From assembly GCA_011009095.1 (NCBI GenBank), contig VTPC01001678.1, forward strand, positions 1-64,000: a DNA stretch of 64,000 nucleotides. Direction: 5' to 3'. The notes beneath the pieces are model-generated. The model was not told the origin of the DNA and ran no database searches. It saw only the letters and a list, made by a program, of their open reading frames with translations. Positions 11,430-23,139 of this stretch are shown one piece after another (positions within the stretch are counted from its first letter, which is position 1; every line of letters begins with the position of its first letter). Source of the stretch: Ignelater luminosus (taxonomy: Eukaryota > Arthropoda > Insecta > Coleoptera > Elateridae). The position numbers and the translations under genes were made by a program.

Positions 11430-12130
11430 TTTAATATCTATTTCACGCAAAGAGATACATGCGTCATTCGTGTGATCCAGATGCTTCAAATCAATAACTG
11501 GCTCAACTGAAAACTTTACAAGGTTTGTTTTCAAGCAATAGACCATGTGGTGTGGAGAAACTGGTTATTGTTATAATGCCGAGGTTTACGAAGGAAAGAA
11601 GAGCAACCAGGTAAGTTCAGATATACACCCCGGCCTTGGAATGTCGTTTTACATTTTTTACAAGTGACAACTGTTAGATTTAATAAAATGAACAACGATC
11701 TAATAAAAAACCAATCTGATATGAAGAAAGAGCATCGTGGAGCATTTGACTGAAAGTTTGATAATAAAAATAAAATATTTGGTCTTTGCAAGGACAACAG
11801 CTTGGTAAAGTTGCTTTCAAATTGTAAAGGAGTTATGGCTGTAGGAAAAGTTTCTAGATGGTCAAAGGCTTAGAAGAAGGAGGTGAACATACCTATCCCA
11901 AAAGCTGTGATGGAGTACAACAAATTTATGGAGGGAGTCGACAAATTAGACTGGAAAGGAATGAAATGGTAGTTTCCCCTATTTACCAACTGTATTTATA
12001 TGGCAATTGTCAGTGCCCAGATTTTGTACTGCAAGGCATCAGTGGATCAGTTCCACGTTTAGACTTTAGAAGAGAAAATGCTGAAATATATTTAAAAATC
12101 AATTTAATTTCCGACCCAAAACAAGCCTAA
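11430..12130 (+). mobile_element. piggyBac-type transposase remnant
   Basis: Plus-strand pieces in several frames follow the order of a piggyBac transposase. First is TMWCGETGYCYNAEVYEGKK (about 11540-11605), matching the 'W----GY-----YQGK' stretch. Next is a segment ending KDNSLVKLLSNCKG (about 11790-11830), matching 'W-DNK-V-LLS'. Then come VSRWSK (about 11848), PKAVMEYNKFMEGVDKLDWK (about 11895-11955) and a hydrophobic run, MAIVSAQILYCKASVDQFHV (about 11998-12057). The YN-FM-GVD box is the family hallmark. At least three frame changes break the reading frame, so it is inactive. TTAA target sites were not located. Confidence 0.65.
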
Positions 12131-12209
12131 AGGCTTTCCTACAGCATTAGCTCGGAGAAACGGGTTCCTTTAAACATTACCTCGAACGAAACAAAGAAAA
12201 TGTGTGTTA

Positions 12210-12617
12210 AGACCGTCTGACATGATGCTAAATTTAGTATAAAATTTGTGTAACAAAATTTTGTCTACAAAAGTGCGCATAATTCTACGGCGCATTTTGA
12301 AGAGGAGACGAGTTTATGCAACACGTTCTGCATTTATTGTTTATTATTCGTAATTTACTTATTAATCACACGTCAATTAAACTTTTATTAATTTCTACTA
12401 CCTATATCAAGGATCATTAAAATTAGGTAGGTTAGGTGCATTTTAGGTTAAAGTTAGAGAACAACTGAGCGTGCGCATCTGACAATTTTTGTTACAAATT
12501 CTGTGTCGTGTCAGACGACGGACGCCGAAAATTTTGCACAAAACTTAGTTCTTCGAATTTTAGTACAAGATTTATAGCAGAAATTTTATTTAAATTTAGC
12601 ATCGTGTCAGATGGCTT
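12210..12617. mobile_element. MITE with inverted ends TCTGACA-GATGCTAAATTT
   Basis: The left end (12210 onward) reads AGACCGTCTGACATGATGCT. The inverse of the right end reads AAGCCATCTGACACGATGCT, and both continue AAATTT. TTA precedes the left end (12207-12209) and follows the right end (12618-12620), consistent with a 3-bp target duplication. The body is non-coding. Inner GTCTGAC/GTCAGAC copies (for example near 12520) suggest further internal inverted structure. Confidence 0.6.
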
Positions 12618-12800
12618 TTATGTAAAAAAAATGTTAGAAAACAATGTCTGAAATGCGACGTTGGCTTACATATGGATTGTTTTCCTGGTTGACATTCTTA
12701 GGATATTGTAACTTATTTAGATTTGAATTTTAGTTTTATTTATTTATACATTATATGTATATACAGCGCCCCAAGAAAGAGAATGAAAAGAGCTAAGTGC

Positions 12801-12920
12801 CAGTTGCCTATGCAACCCATTGTACAACATCACCATTGCTTTTAAGCAGGTGACCGGCAGAGTGCCTCCCTTGGCATAAAAGTAATGGCGATGTTGTAGA
12901 ATGGCTTGTCTATACAACTG
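12801..12920. repeat. 120-bp imperfect hairpin
   Basis: Left arm 12816-12844 (CCCATTGTACAACATCACCA then TTGCTTTTA) is inversely repeated at 12877-12905, with roughly 25 of 29 bases matching. The outer parts CAGTTG (12801) and CAACTG (12920) extend the pairing. The loop is about 32 bp. It could be a foldback MITE or a transcript hairpin. Confidence 0.65.
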
Positions 12921-13241
12921 TAAATACCTTTTGTTACTTTAAGTTATGTTTACACTGAGATTTAACAAAAGAATAACAAAAATAGAAGTCAAAAATTTGA
13001 CAGCAAATGGAGTAAGGCAGTATACTTTTCTAACTCTAACGTGAGGACGCTCTACAAGAATTTATAAAAAGGCAATTGTAAAGCTTGTTGGGTTCTCACC
13101 ATTCTATTCTTGGCAATATTAAGTAACACTTTAAGAACTTTTATCTCTATTTTATTTCTACTACGTACTAATTACAATTTAATTAAAAATATTATATTTT
13201 AACATGGATCTTTACCGTTTTAATCAGTCAGACTATCAGTG

Positions 13242-14228
13242 TTAAGATCGCATTAGTTTATTCTTAACAAAATTAACAAAAATGTCAAAATTAATTCCAT
13301 TTGCTTGCTCATAATATGGTAGTGATTGCATCCTTGTAATCCATTCTGTTATATTAGGAAATCTGTTAGCAGCAACTGGTACAAGAACCGAGCAAGCACT
13401 AATAGTAGCTATAATGTTTAGATCTGCAATCGTCACGTTGTTTCCAGTCAGATATTTTTTACCTTGAAGAGTAGTCTCTAGAGTTGATAAAATTTGAATT
13501 AAATTATCTGACTTGTCTTTGGGGATTATTTTCACGCTATGTTTAATGATAGGTTCCTGAAGGTGAAAAAGGTACGCATTAATCAACATTAGGAGGTTAT
13601 TGCGTTTGTGTACACGCAACAGTAGTAATAAAAACGTACACATAACGAGATATAATTAAAAGATAAGATTGATGACAAAAATAATAAGTAGGTAAGTAAG
13701 AACATTGACATGGTAATTAAATTATTGACCTTTTGGTTTTAAAGAGCTGTTTTAATTAATCTTAAAAGTATACTTACCAAAATTGCCATCATTTTGGGTT
13801 GAATAACACCGCAATCAAGATACAAGCATTGATCAATTAAGGTCCTTTTTTGTAGATTCTGTGGGTAGAGATAATCATCTTTGCTGTACTTTTGAACCAA
13901 GTAAGTATTAATTACGTGACTTTCTCGAATAATAAAACCATTGTCGTCTAGTGTTGGAAATGTATGTTCAGGATTAATCTGTTAAGAATACAATAAAATA
14001 TAAATATAGAGTTTGAATACATATAGGCAACACACATTTCAGGTTAAGTGCTGTAACATCCAAACTGAGAAGAAAAAGTAAACATACCTTCAGAAATTCA
14101 GGTGATAGGTGTTCACCTTTAGAAGGGTCTATCATTATGACTTCCATTTTTAAATTGATTGCTTCGGCGGTTAATAAAACACTGTGCCCAGCGGGGCTTA
14201 ATGCTGTGGTATATAATTTTGGGGCCAT
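13242..14228 (-). CDS. Glutathione S-transferase, epsilon class (GST-A)
   Basis: Exons are 14228-14088 (47 codons), 13978-13778 (67 codons) and 13556-13242 (104 codons plus stop), giving 218 aa; introns are 109 and 221 nt, both phase 0. It should conjugate glutathione to electrophiles in the cytosol. The thioredoxin-like N-terminal domain has the catalytic-type Ser11 in LSPAGHSVLLT and GEH (His40), NPEH (His52) and ESH (Glu66-Ser67) for glutathione. The C-terminal helical domain has [12 protein letters not shown]. Odd points: the usual SPP-R becomes SPAGH, so Arg15 is His, and the usual W-D-S-H-A-I becomes RESHVI. It is the most diverged member and the first gene of the array. An AATAAA lies about 90 nt past the stop. 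The middle exon has no ATG and is easy to miss. Confidence 0.9.
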
Positions 14229-15180
14229 TATTAAAAGAAGCTTGCAAGACTTGTTTGCTGTTTAATTATTAAATTTTATTTGATAAATGTTATTTTTAAA
14301 TAGACAGAAACCCTTCCTGTTGGTAATAATAACGAACAGTTTTATCTAATCTATGATTCAGTTAATAGGTAGTTGGAATCAATAAATGTCATACAGGAAA
14401 ATATTCTAAAATACTTTTATACCATATGTTAAGATGCATGATTTACATTTACAAACAACAAACTTTAATTAATTTTTCTTTCAAGTTTTTGAGAATAAAA
14501 AAGCTGTTAAATATGTAATAATACATAGCTATGCAACACAACTAACATCTGATTTCTATTATTTTGTTGAAACAATAGCTTAAGAGACATTTTATACTTT
14601 GACATAACTTGAGAACGTTTGCATTTGTACTAGTTGTTTAGAAGTTAAACTTAAAATTTAAACAACATATTTGGCAAATTGTCGGTCACATTCAAAATTC
14701 AGTTCTATTTAATGTTAAGTGTCTTTGATTATTTTTAATACGTTTAATTTTTTTATTATTAAACTTCAATAATGATAATGACTTAATATCTGTATTTCTC
14801 TGAATAGACAAATAATGCGTGTATTCTTATAATTTATAAAAAAAAATTATTGCATTTTAATAACATTACAAAGCATTTATTCAATATTATTGTTTTTACT
14901 AGAAATATTTCTCAGAACTGATAAGCATGATTTGTAGTAGTATAATCTTATTTTGTTTAACTTTGAACAAAATCATAAACAGCTTTAACACACTTTTTAA
15001 AAGCGACCTCGATAATGAAACTGATTGCTGTCATTAGCCAGACAGTTATATTATTTTCTATATCTTTGTTTTAATTACATAATAAGATGGAAAGGATTGA
15101 ATTCATGGCTCTTAATATAAATCATTCAATGCGTCTAAGTTTTGTTCCTAACTATCATGAATATGATATGGTTTGCTGGA
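14229..15180. other. Spacer upstream of GST-A
   Basis: AT-rich, with no gene, RNA or repeat recognised. Any promoter of GST-A lies at the left edge, but I see no TATA box of good quality. Confidence 0.4.
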
Positions 15181-15189
15181 TTTGTTATT

Positions 15190-18100
15190 ATTAGGCAAAG
15201 GCTAATAATCTTGTGCTTTTTTCCACCATTCTTCTTCTCTCCGCCTTTCTTAGTTTGCCCTAGTTTTTCCATATTGACTGTATTTTTTTGCATTTCTTTT
15301 TCTGTTCTTTTACTAAATGATACTATTTGGCCTACGTATCTAGCTTTGTCTACTTTTTCATTTTATGTTTTTCTATTTACCTCTCTCACATTTAGTTCTA
15401 TATGTCATAGTTGTTTTTTTCCTAAATGAATTTCTAAACAATCTATTATCATTCCTTCTAGGTATTTCCTGCATTTGGTCTGCGAATCTAAGTTTATTGA
15501 CAATTTTTTGTTACCTATTCTTATCAATTTTTTTCTCATTTGTTCTAGCACTGTTGTAAATAAATTGTGTCATGCCTCATTTTAGTTTAATTGGGTCACT
15601 TTCTTTTTCTAGTCTTATTTCTGCTTGTGCTTTGTTACAGATACTACGGATGATTTTTATGTATTAGTCAGAAATTTTCTGTTCAGCATTTTTAACATTG
15701 GCTGTATTTCTATGGAGTCAAAGGCTTCTTCAAAGTCTATAAGCTCTAGAACACTGACCAACTACTATGATTCCAAAATGTAAGTATTTTTCCTAGCGTG
15801 AATGTGACTTTATCGGTCAAATAAAATATTTAGATAGATTCTTTTCATCAATCCTCCATCAAACTCCAGCTTCTCTAAAATTAATCCACATCCAAACATT
15901 CATACTAAAACGTCCTGACTTATATGTTGCATTTACATAGTTTTCATCAAATCTACTTCCAGTTGGTCTGTAAACTAGAATTCCTCCATTACTGTTCGAT
16001 TGAAAACATTTTTCATCAGTAAAAATAATCCTTTGCTTAAACATTAACATAAATCATAATCTTGCTTGTTTATGATGTTCAGTTAAAACAGGTTTCTTTG
16101 CTGCTACACGGTTACTAATGTCGGATTTTCTTATACGACGACATGACGTTGATTTAAATTTGTATTCATCATTGCATCATTGCATATCCAAAGGGGATAT
16201 TTTTCAAAAAGTGAAAGGTGGTTAGTTTTGGTCGTCCAGTGCCTTTTCTAGATAAAATGCTTCTATTGTTTCGCCATCGTTTCTTTATCGCTAATATTGT
16301 ATTTTTATTTACATTATTTTTCTCTGCAACTTCTCTTATAGATCCTCCTTGTTCTAGGCTTTCAATAATTCTAATTTTCTCTTCTTGTGAGAGTCTTCTA
16401 GCCATGGTAAGAAGTTAAGCAATTTTCGTCTACTATTTCGACGTTTTAACATCAAAGTTCCATATGCATGGGTAAAAATATTTTAGTCAAAATTAAAAGT
16501 AGATATCACAATGGGAAAAGAGTGTCCTAGTTCATTTTGAAACTAATAGGTTATTGGTCTTTAGCTTTTTATATCTTTTCTATTCCCTTTCTTATGTAAG
16601 AGTATTATTTAGTTTTTCCATTGTTGTGTATCTTTTCACTACTTAAGATTCTATCGAATATATGTGTTTGATTTTTCTTGTATTCTTCTGTTGTTTTATT
16701 AGTTTGCATCTTTTATGTTTCTGCTTGTTTTCGATTTCTTTTGTTTTATTTATGCGTATTTGGCTTGAGTAACAGTTTCTTACAATTTTCATAATCTTTG
16801 TTCTTTCCGTCTTTTTTGTTCGTTTTTCAATTTGTGTATTCATTTCTTTTCTTATTTTGAATTTTCTAGGATTGCTTCTATCCTTTTTTTCTCAATTTCT
16901 TATGTATTTTCTGATTTTCCATTGTGTTAAGTTATTTAATTCTTTATATTATATCTTTTTTGTTTTCGTGTCCAATTTTCTTCTCTTTTTTGCATTAATT
17001 TGTTTGTATTCTTGGAAATCTTTTGTTCTTCATGATTTTCTTGGATTTTTCTGATTCATTATAATTATGCTTTTTCTATCGTGCCTTTTTTAATTGGTTC
17101 TTGTTGATTCTTGTTCTTTTATCCTTTATTTATTTGTGTTATATTCTGTTCATATATAGCGTTGCGTCTTTTTTCTTCTTTATCTTTGGGTTTAAATAAA
17201 CTGATCGTCGTTCTTAGTAATCTGTAGTCCGAGTTGAATTCGAAGTTGCTTAATACCTTTGTGCTATTGATTATCTTTAGTTGTTAGAGGGAATATAGAA
17301 TATTTCGTTTGTGATACCTTTTATTTTCTTGAAAAAGATGTTGGTTATGTACAATTTTTGTCTGAATGTATGGTGTGATAGTGTTTGGCCTTTTTCATTT
17401 TTAGTACCGTATCCATTATTTCCAACTATTGGTTATTTGTTTTCTGCTTTGTGCCCACTTTGCCGTTGAGATCTCTCATTACGAATAAGTGTGTGGTTTT
17501 CACCTTTTCTTTTTCTAGGACTTCTTCTGACATGTAAAACTTTTCTTGTCTTTTTCTGCCGTACCTGTGGACACATTTATACTTGCATTAGTGAAACGAT
17601 AATTCTTTTATTTATTTTTGCCCATACTACCACAGCTCTGTGAAAAAACGTTCTTATTTTTTGATTTACTTTTTTTGTTTATTATTATTTCCATCTCGTG
17701 TTGTGGTATAGAATTTGGCCTGCTCTTAATTGTGACAATGATTCGCTTTCGTTTTGACCTCCGAGAGGCTTATAATGACTTGATTACGACATGAGTCTGA
17801 CTCTCTCTAAAACTCTATTAACTTTTCTGGTGATTTAAAAATTTTAGTATTAATTATGCCTATGTTTGGTTTTATATTGTCAGCATTGTCTATTCTTGTA
17901 TGTACCTTAATTTGAGCTAATTGTTTTTGTTAGTTGTTGGGGCCTAGGAGGTTACCACGTTTCATGCTCTCTTTGTAACTAACTTTCTAAGAAAGTCCAA
18001 ATTATAATTTGTTTTCATTTTCATTGTTCTTAATCATTGCTTGGGCTTTTGCTACATTTGTCATCATAAATGTCTTCTTTTTTTTGTATGTACAAATATA

Positions 18101-18880
18101 CTAGACTTTAGTCTATTTGATGTGTCTATCTTCAATGTGCACTTTCATTTTGTTCTAATTGTGATTGTTGATCTTCTTGATGACTCTCTATAACTGTATT
18201 TTTACTTTTTGAAATTACTGAGGTATTACTATCATCAGATCCCTCCATCCATTTATTTTCGTGTGATTTATTTTCTTTCTTCTTCTGATACTTCATCATT
18301 GCAGTACTTGTCTTTTTCCTTTGTTATTTCTTCTATACTTTTCTTTATTTACTATTTCTTTATAATCTACTTTTTAACGTTTATTATCAATGCATTATAT
18401 TGTTGAAGCTTTAGTCTTAGTAATTTTCTTTCTTTTGCTAACTTTTTTGGGTAATTTTTTTCAATATTAATTTTTAAGTTCTTCGGTTTGTTTTGGTTTC
18501 CCAAATAAAGTTTATTATAATGCTAAGGCTGATTTTAATATGACTGTTTAATCTTCTTACTTTCCCGTTTCTATTTGTAGTTTGTCTATTAATAGTTACG
18601 TATATTTGAAATTTTCTTTCTCAATTTCTGTTCCGTATAATATTTTGTTACTCTTTCTCAAATTTTTTCCCAAAGTATCTGCTTTTTTTGTTTTTCCATT
18701 CCATTCTCAAATATCTATCCAAAATCAGAACTGTGATATATTGTTAAAATCAGAAAAAAAATGTCTACTCAAAACAAATAATATCCTGCCATATGAAAAA
18801 AAGTTGATGATCGTCCGCCAAAGGAATTCTAGTTTATTACATAAAATATTTGAAGACCAGTTTGTAGCATCCCAATAGCC
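15190..18880 (-). mobile_element. Degenerate APE-type LINE (RTE-like), interrupted by a Tc1 element
   Basis: The minus strand is purine-rich and carries LINE landmarks in the expected order. An endonuclease region at about 17850-17440 includes EEVLEKEKVKTTHLFVMRDL then NGKVG, the '-MGDFNAKVG-' box with its Asp altered. A lysine-rich linker covers 17200-16640. The start of the RT domain (HKKGNRKDIKS then RPI) lies at about 16600-16540. After the Tc1 insertion come IDFEEAFDS (about 15750-15722, RT motif A) and NLRFADQ (about 15510-15480, in place of FADD). Frames change repeatedly and part of the palm is missing, so the copy is dead. Sequence above 17900 may be the 5' region. The clade call is from the overall wording only. 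Confidence 0.65.
15783..16527 (-). mobile_element. Tc1-like transposon nested in the LINE
   Basis: The transposase N-terminus at 16405-16169 reads MARRLSQEEKIRIIESLEQG with SIREVAEKNNVNKNTI, a Tc1-type helix-turn-helix. It continues with RVAAKKPVLTEHHK (about 16110-16080) and a DDE-domain part, QRIIFTDEKCFQ (about 16035-16000, first catalytic Asp) to NVWMWINF. The second half with the other acidic residues is missing, so it is internally deleted (about 745 bp). TA sits at both proposed borders (15781-15782 and 16528-16529), where the LINE reading resumes. The end repeats GGACACTCTTTTCCCATTGT and the opposite end match only weakly. Confidence 0.65.
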
Positions 18881-20063
18881 ATCTCATTTGATTTTGTCAG
18901 TAATCCAAATATTACTTTATACCAATGTCAGTGCTGCTTACGCCCTACCTTGAAAGACTTTGCCTTGACCTTCACGGAAATTTAACGTTTGCTACCGATC
19001 GTCCGGGATTCCTTCACCGACAGTGCTGATAATTGCTGCTTGCTTTTGAACACAAGAACTGTTATGTAAGTTTGATTTCAAGCTTGTAGTATTTACTGAT
19101 TTTAGAGATGCATGATGCTTTGTCGCCACGCTGTATACTTCCTGTTAGTGGTCTCTTTGCAGCGTCACACCAGTGACCTTTGCATTGTTTAACATTGTTT
19201 AGGTATGTATGACAATCTTTTGCTATGAATTCATAAATTTATCGTGTTTCAAGGGTTTTTAATGAGTGACTATAGTTTTAAAAATCAAATGGACACATAA
19301 GTGTTACACATTTAAAAGAATAATAATAAAATCAAAATTTGAGTCGTTCTAACCCTAAGTAAATTTAGAAACCTAGTTAGAAGTCTTTCAACAGAATGGG
19401 GTATAGATTTAAGAAGAAAAGCATACTATCGATTAAAGGAAGCTTTTGGGCCAGTGTCTCTCAAGCTTTTGGTTGAAGTAAGCTTGGTGCAGTCCTAATA
19501 TGCTTATTAATATTTCTGATAGAGTACGAAGAACATGTAACCAGAATCTAATTGACATTAAGATACTACCGGAGTAAAAGAACCGTAAAGCTCGATTTAT
19601 TTAAATAAGTTTGACTTCGAGAAAAAAGGTTTTTGCTCGTTTTTCTTGTGAGGAAGTAGTGGGAGACTTTTACTAAAGAGAAGATTTTTATTTTTGGCAT
19701 TCCAGCACCTTGCAATTATAATAAAGAGAATATGATCAGTTTAAAAACTCAATTGACTAGATTTAGAAAATGACCAGCTGAATTGGCCCAAAATGACTCA
19801 TTCGCTTAAAACGTTTAATTAAAGAGTCTTACCTATCCGGTCCCAAAAACTTGAACATATTTTAACAGTAGAACTTGGTTTTGCTCAGTCTACCTGCCTT
19901 TGATCATACGATAATCGTGCAAACCTCTACTTACTTATCTATTGGTTACTGTCAAAAGAATAGTTTTGAACGTAAAGTTCAGTTTAAAGTGTATCAGTCA
20001 CAAAATATAATGATAATTTAACAGGAAGATTCTAAAACATCCTGAAGTTTAGAGAAATGCTTC
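18881..20063. other. Intergenic, nothing recognised
   Basis: AT-rich with short ORFs lacking family resemblance. Confidence 0.4.
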
Positions 20064-20557
20064 TTTGTCAAGATATAGAGATGATAAGTAAAATAATTTT
20101 GTATTCTATCNNNNNNNNNNNNNNNNNNNNNNNNNNNNNNNNNNNNNNNNNNNNNNNNNNNNNNNNNNNNNNNNNNNNNNNNNNNNNNNNNNNNNNNNNN
20201 NNNNNNNNNNNNNNNNNNNNNNNNNNNNNNNNNNNNNNNNNNNNNNNNNNNNNNNNNNNNNNNNNNNNNNNNNNNNNNNNNNNNNNNNNNNNNNNNNNNN
20301 NNNNNNNNNNNNNNNNNNNNNNNNNNNNNNNNNNNNNNNNNNNNNNNNNNNNNNNNNNNNNNNNNNNNNNNNNNNNNNNNNNNNNNNNNNNNNNNNNNNN
20401 NNNNNNNNNNNNNNNNNNNNNNNNNNNNNNNNNNNNNNNNNNNNNNNNNNNNNNNNNNNNNNNNNNNNNNNNNNNNNNNNNNNNNNNNNNNNNNNNNNNN
20501 NNNNNNNNNNTTTGTCAAGATATAGAGATGATAAGTAAAATAATTTTGTATTCTATC
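20064..20557. other. Assembly gap (400 N) flanked by identical 47-bp sequence
   Basis: Positions 20111-20510 are N. The 47 bases before the gap (20064-20110) and the 47 bases after it (20511-20557) are identical, beginning TTTGTCAAGATATAGAGATG. The simplest reading is two contig ends that overlap but were not merged, with an arbitrary-size gap placed between them. A real tandem repeat collapsed by the assembler is the alternative. ORFs running through the N are meaningless. Confidence 0.9.
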
Positions 20558-21228
20558 CTAACGACTGTGAGTCTTGTAATAAAAATGTGTATGAGTAACC
20601 TTGTAGCAAACCTGTTATCTCGTCACCATGTTTTAGGTTTGATCCAGTCACAAAATAACTAATTCTGCTTGTTAAAAAATTTCGTTCAGTATGTTTTTGC
20701 AATTGATCTATTTGGCGTATTTTTGGTTTGAAAGCTTACATGCTTTGTAAGCATTAGACAGTCGATAAAGAGGGCAGTGGTCACTGGTATTTGAACTCTT
20801 GCAACTATTTAAAAACATGAGCATCTTTTTGCATTAAGCAGAAATTGTTTCGTTGCTTCTAGTTTGATATTCCACAAAGAAAATATTAAAACTAAGGATT
20901 TCCTGGTTACTGCCAACACTTTTAAATTCGAATTGATTCTTGTAATACAGTTATTTAATAAATTTCTGTGTTTAATATTTTTTACCAGTCTTGGTTTTGG
21001 TTACTCTTTTCTTTTGAGTTCGAAATGATTTTACAATTTTTCCTTATAAAAAATGTCAATATATTTGTATACAAATCACATACACAGTTGAAAATATCAC
21101 CCAAATTTGAGATTACCATCTCAGTTATCATTCGATACTTAATTAATACTAACTATATTATTTTAAATAATAATATTGGTAATAATAATAATAATTAACT
21201 TAAAAATATTAATATAAGAAAGCATTTA
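20558..21228. other. 3' flank of GST-B
   Basis: AT-rich spacer ending in an AAT microsatellite (about 21165-21195). Nothing else recognised. Confidence 0.4.
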
Positions 21229-22023
21229 TTACATCTGAAGTGTATTAATAAGATTTCTAAAATTATCCAGTCCCACTTGGTTGGCTTCTTGATAATAGGG
21301 CAATGCCTGCGATCGTTTAATCCATGCACAAATGTTCGGATGTTTTATGTTATCAATTGGAACGAGAATATCTGCGGTCGTTACTGAAGGGATCAGACTA
21401 AGGTCAGCTATTGTTAGTTCATCTCCAGCCATCCAATGGCGACCTACTAAGAAATGTTCTAGCAAATCGTAAGCTTCTCGCAGATTGTCCGATTTATCCC
21501 TTGGTATGGTTTTAACGCCGCATTTTAACATTGGTTTCTACAATATATAGAAAGAACAATAAGAACAACTAATTTAAATGAAGTTTAATATGTTTACTCA
21601 CAAGAATATTACGAATGTTATGAAATACAACTTCAGAATCGAAACTAAGTCTTTGATCGATCGTAGCACGTTTTTCGTAATGTTTGGGATAAAGGGAATC
21701 ATCATTTGCATATTTTCCAATTAAATAAGCAATTATAGCATGGCTATCCCATATAACATAACCATTATCTACCAAAGTTGGAATTGTATGTTGAGGGCTT
21801 AACTAAAAAAATTATTTGTTAAATTCAATACAATTTTTAAAAATTTAATAAAATAAGAAAGGTATGTTAAAATACTCACTCTCAAGAAGTCTGGAGCAAG
21901 TTGTTCTTGTTTAGTAAAAGTCACTATTTTATGGTCCAAAGTAATCCCGAGCGCTTTTTCTGTCAACAATACAGTTCTAACTGGAGGACTCAAGTCTATC
22001 ATATAAAGTTTAGGTGGGGCCAT
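21229..22023 (-). CDS. Glutathione S-transferase, epsilon class (GST-B)
   Basis: Exons are 22023-21880 (48 codons), 21802-21602 (67) and 21537-21229 (102 plus stop), giving 217 aa; introns are 77 and 64 nt, phase 0. Ser12 in DLSPPVRTVLLT is the catalytic-type serine. SPQHTIPTL holds the glutathione-site His53, WDSHAI holds Asp-Ser, and GDELTIADLSL marks the C-terminal domain. Odd point: the usual '-EH-' before the end of exon 1 is KQEQ, so the His41 equivalent is Gln. The conserved Lys-Tyr-Gly after the helix is also changed to KYANDD. It is otherwise complete and probably an active or modified cytosolic transferase. Confidence 0.92.
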
Positions 22024-22700
22024 TTTTGAACAAAAAGTTCAAAAAAGTTATTCCATTTTTGCGGAGCAAAACACAATACACTCTTACACTTAACTAGATG
22101 ATCTGCGTTATGCAAATTGAAACAGCGTTGGAATTAATATTAAAAAGGTCACATGATCCGCAAGTCATGTATAATGTTAGTGGCATTAAATAAGTAATTG
22201 ATAATTTTTGTCAACAGTGACTGGATGATAAAGTGCAATCGTTTCTTTGGTTGATACAAACAACACGTGTCGTTATTGTGTCATTAGCACTGAAGATATG
22301 CGAAAATAAAGAAGTCTTATCTGCGGCAAATATAAATATAGATCAGTACTGTTTTGGCTAAAAATGTGAAAAGATAAATCGTCTTTATTCATGTTGTATG
22401 TAACGATAATATGCGGAACGTTTTTTATAATTTATTATAAAAACAAATAAATGGATTTGAAAACACTTCTTTAATCAGTCATGTTTCTATGAAAAATTCT
22501 TAAAGGAAAGTATATTTTACGTCGACTGGAAATCTGAAAGAAAAAAAAGTAAATACAAAAAACTTTCGTTTTCTATTAAACTCTTTTATTGCCGATTTCG
22601 AACAGGATACAAACAAAATGATAAGATAACAAGTATTGCAATTATGAAGAAATAAAAAGTTGATTTCAAACGAACTTATCGCTATTAATACGACAACGTT
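22024..22700. other. Spacer upstream of GST-B
   Basis: No gene or repeat recognised. Confidence 0.4.
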
Positions 22701-22701
22701 C

Positions 22702-23037
22702 TTACTTTCTTAACCATCCCCAAATCTTCAAATTGTTGATCTTATCTGAAATGCTACAGAAGTACTTATCATGAAATATTTGCTCAAGCCACGTTTTTGT
22801 CTTCTTTTTTTTATCAGCTATTACTTCTTCTTGGTTCTAGTAATACTTTGTAAGTTCTTGGTTTTTCTCATTAGTATATTTGAACATGTCACTTACTGGA
22901 CCCCTTGTGCAAAAAAGCTTGACATATGATTGATAGCTATCAATAGCAATAAACCTGAAGATAGGATCAGACCAAGATGCCCAAAATCCAAACTGTCTGA
23001 TCAGTTTGGAAAACCTGTCAATTTCTGCTTTGAAATT
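22702..23037 (-). pseudogene. Exon-like 112-codon ORF with one internal stop, unrecognised
   Basis: A possible 3' splice site (CTCTTTTAG at 23046-23038) precedes a frame of 112 codons ending in TAA (22704-22702). It starts NFKAEIDRFSKLIRQFGFWA, then SWSDPIFRFIAIDSY, and ends KINNLKIWGWLRK. The wording is protein-like (mixed aromatic and charged, no low complexity), unlike the chance ORFs nearby. A single TAG falls after TKYY about two-thirds along. Between the stop and the end is a lysine run, then TWLEQIFHDKYFC. I do not recognise the family. It may be the last exon of a decayed host gene or of a transposon. No partner exons were found upstream within a few hundred bases. Confidence 0.45.
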
Positions 23038-23139
23038 CTAAAAGAGCTTTAGATTAACAAAAAAAAGAAGATTTTTAATCAAAAACAAAATTCTAATTGG
23101 CCCGAAAAACCCTACCAGTCCAAAAGTTTCTGAGTTTCT

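Noticed and set aside
15142-18878. Many 60-98 codon plus-strand ORFs rich in F, L, S
   Set aside because: They are antisense shadows of purine-rich LINE sequence on the minus strand; no plus-strand domain is present.
20018-20662. Long ORFs across the N stretch on both strands
   Set aside because: They consist of unknown residues over the assembly gap and are artefacts.
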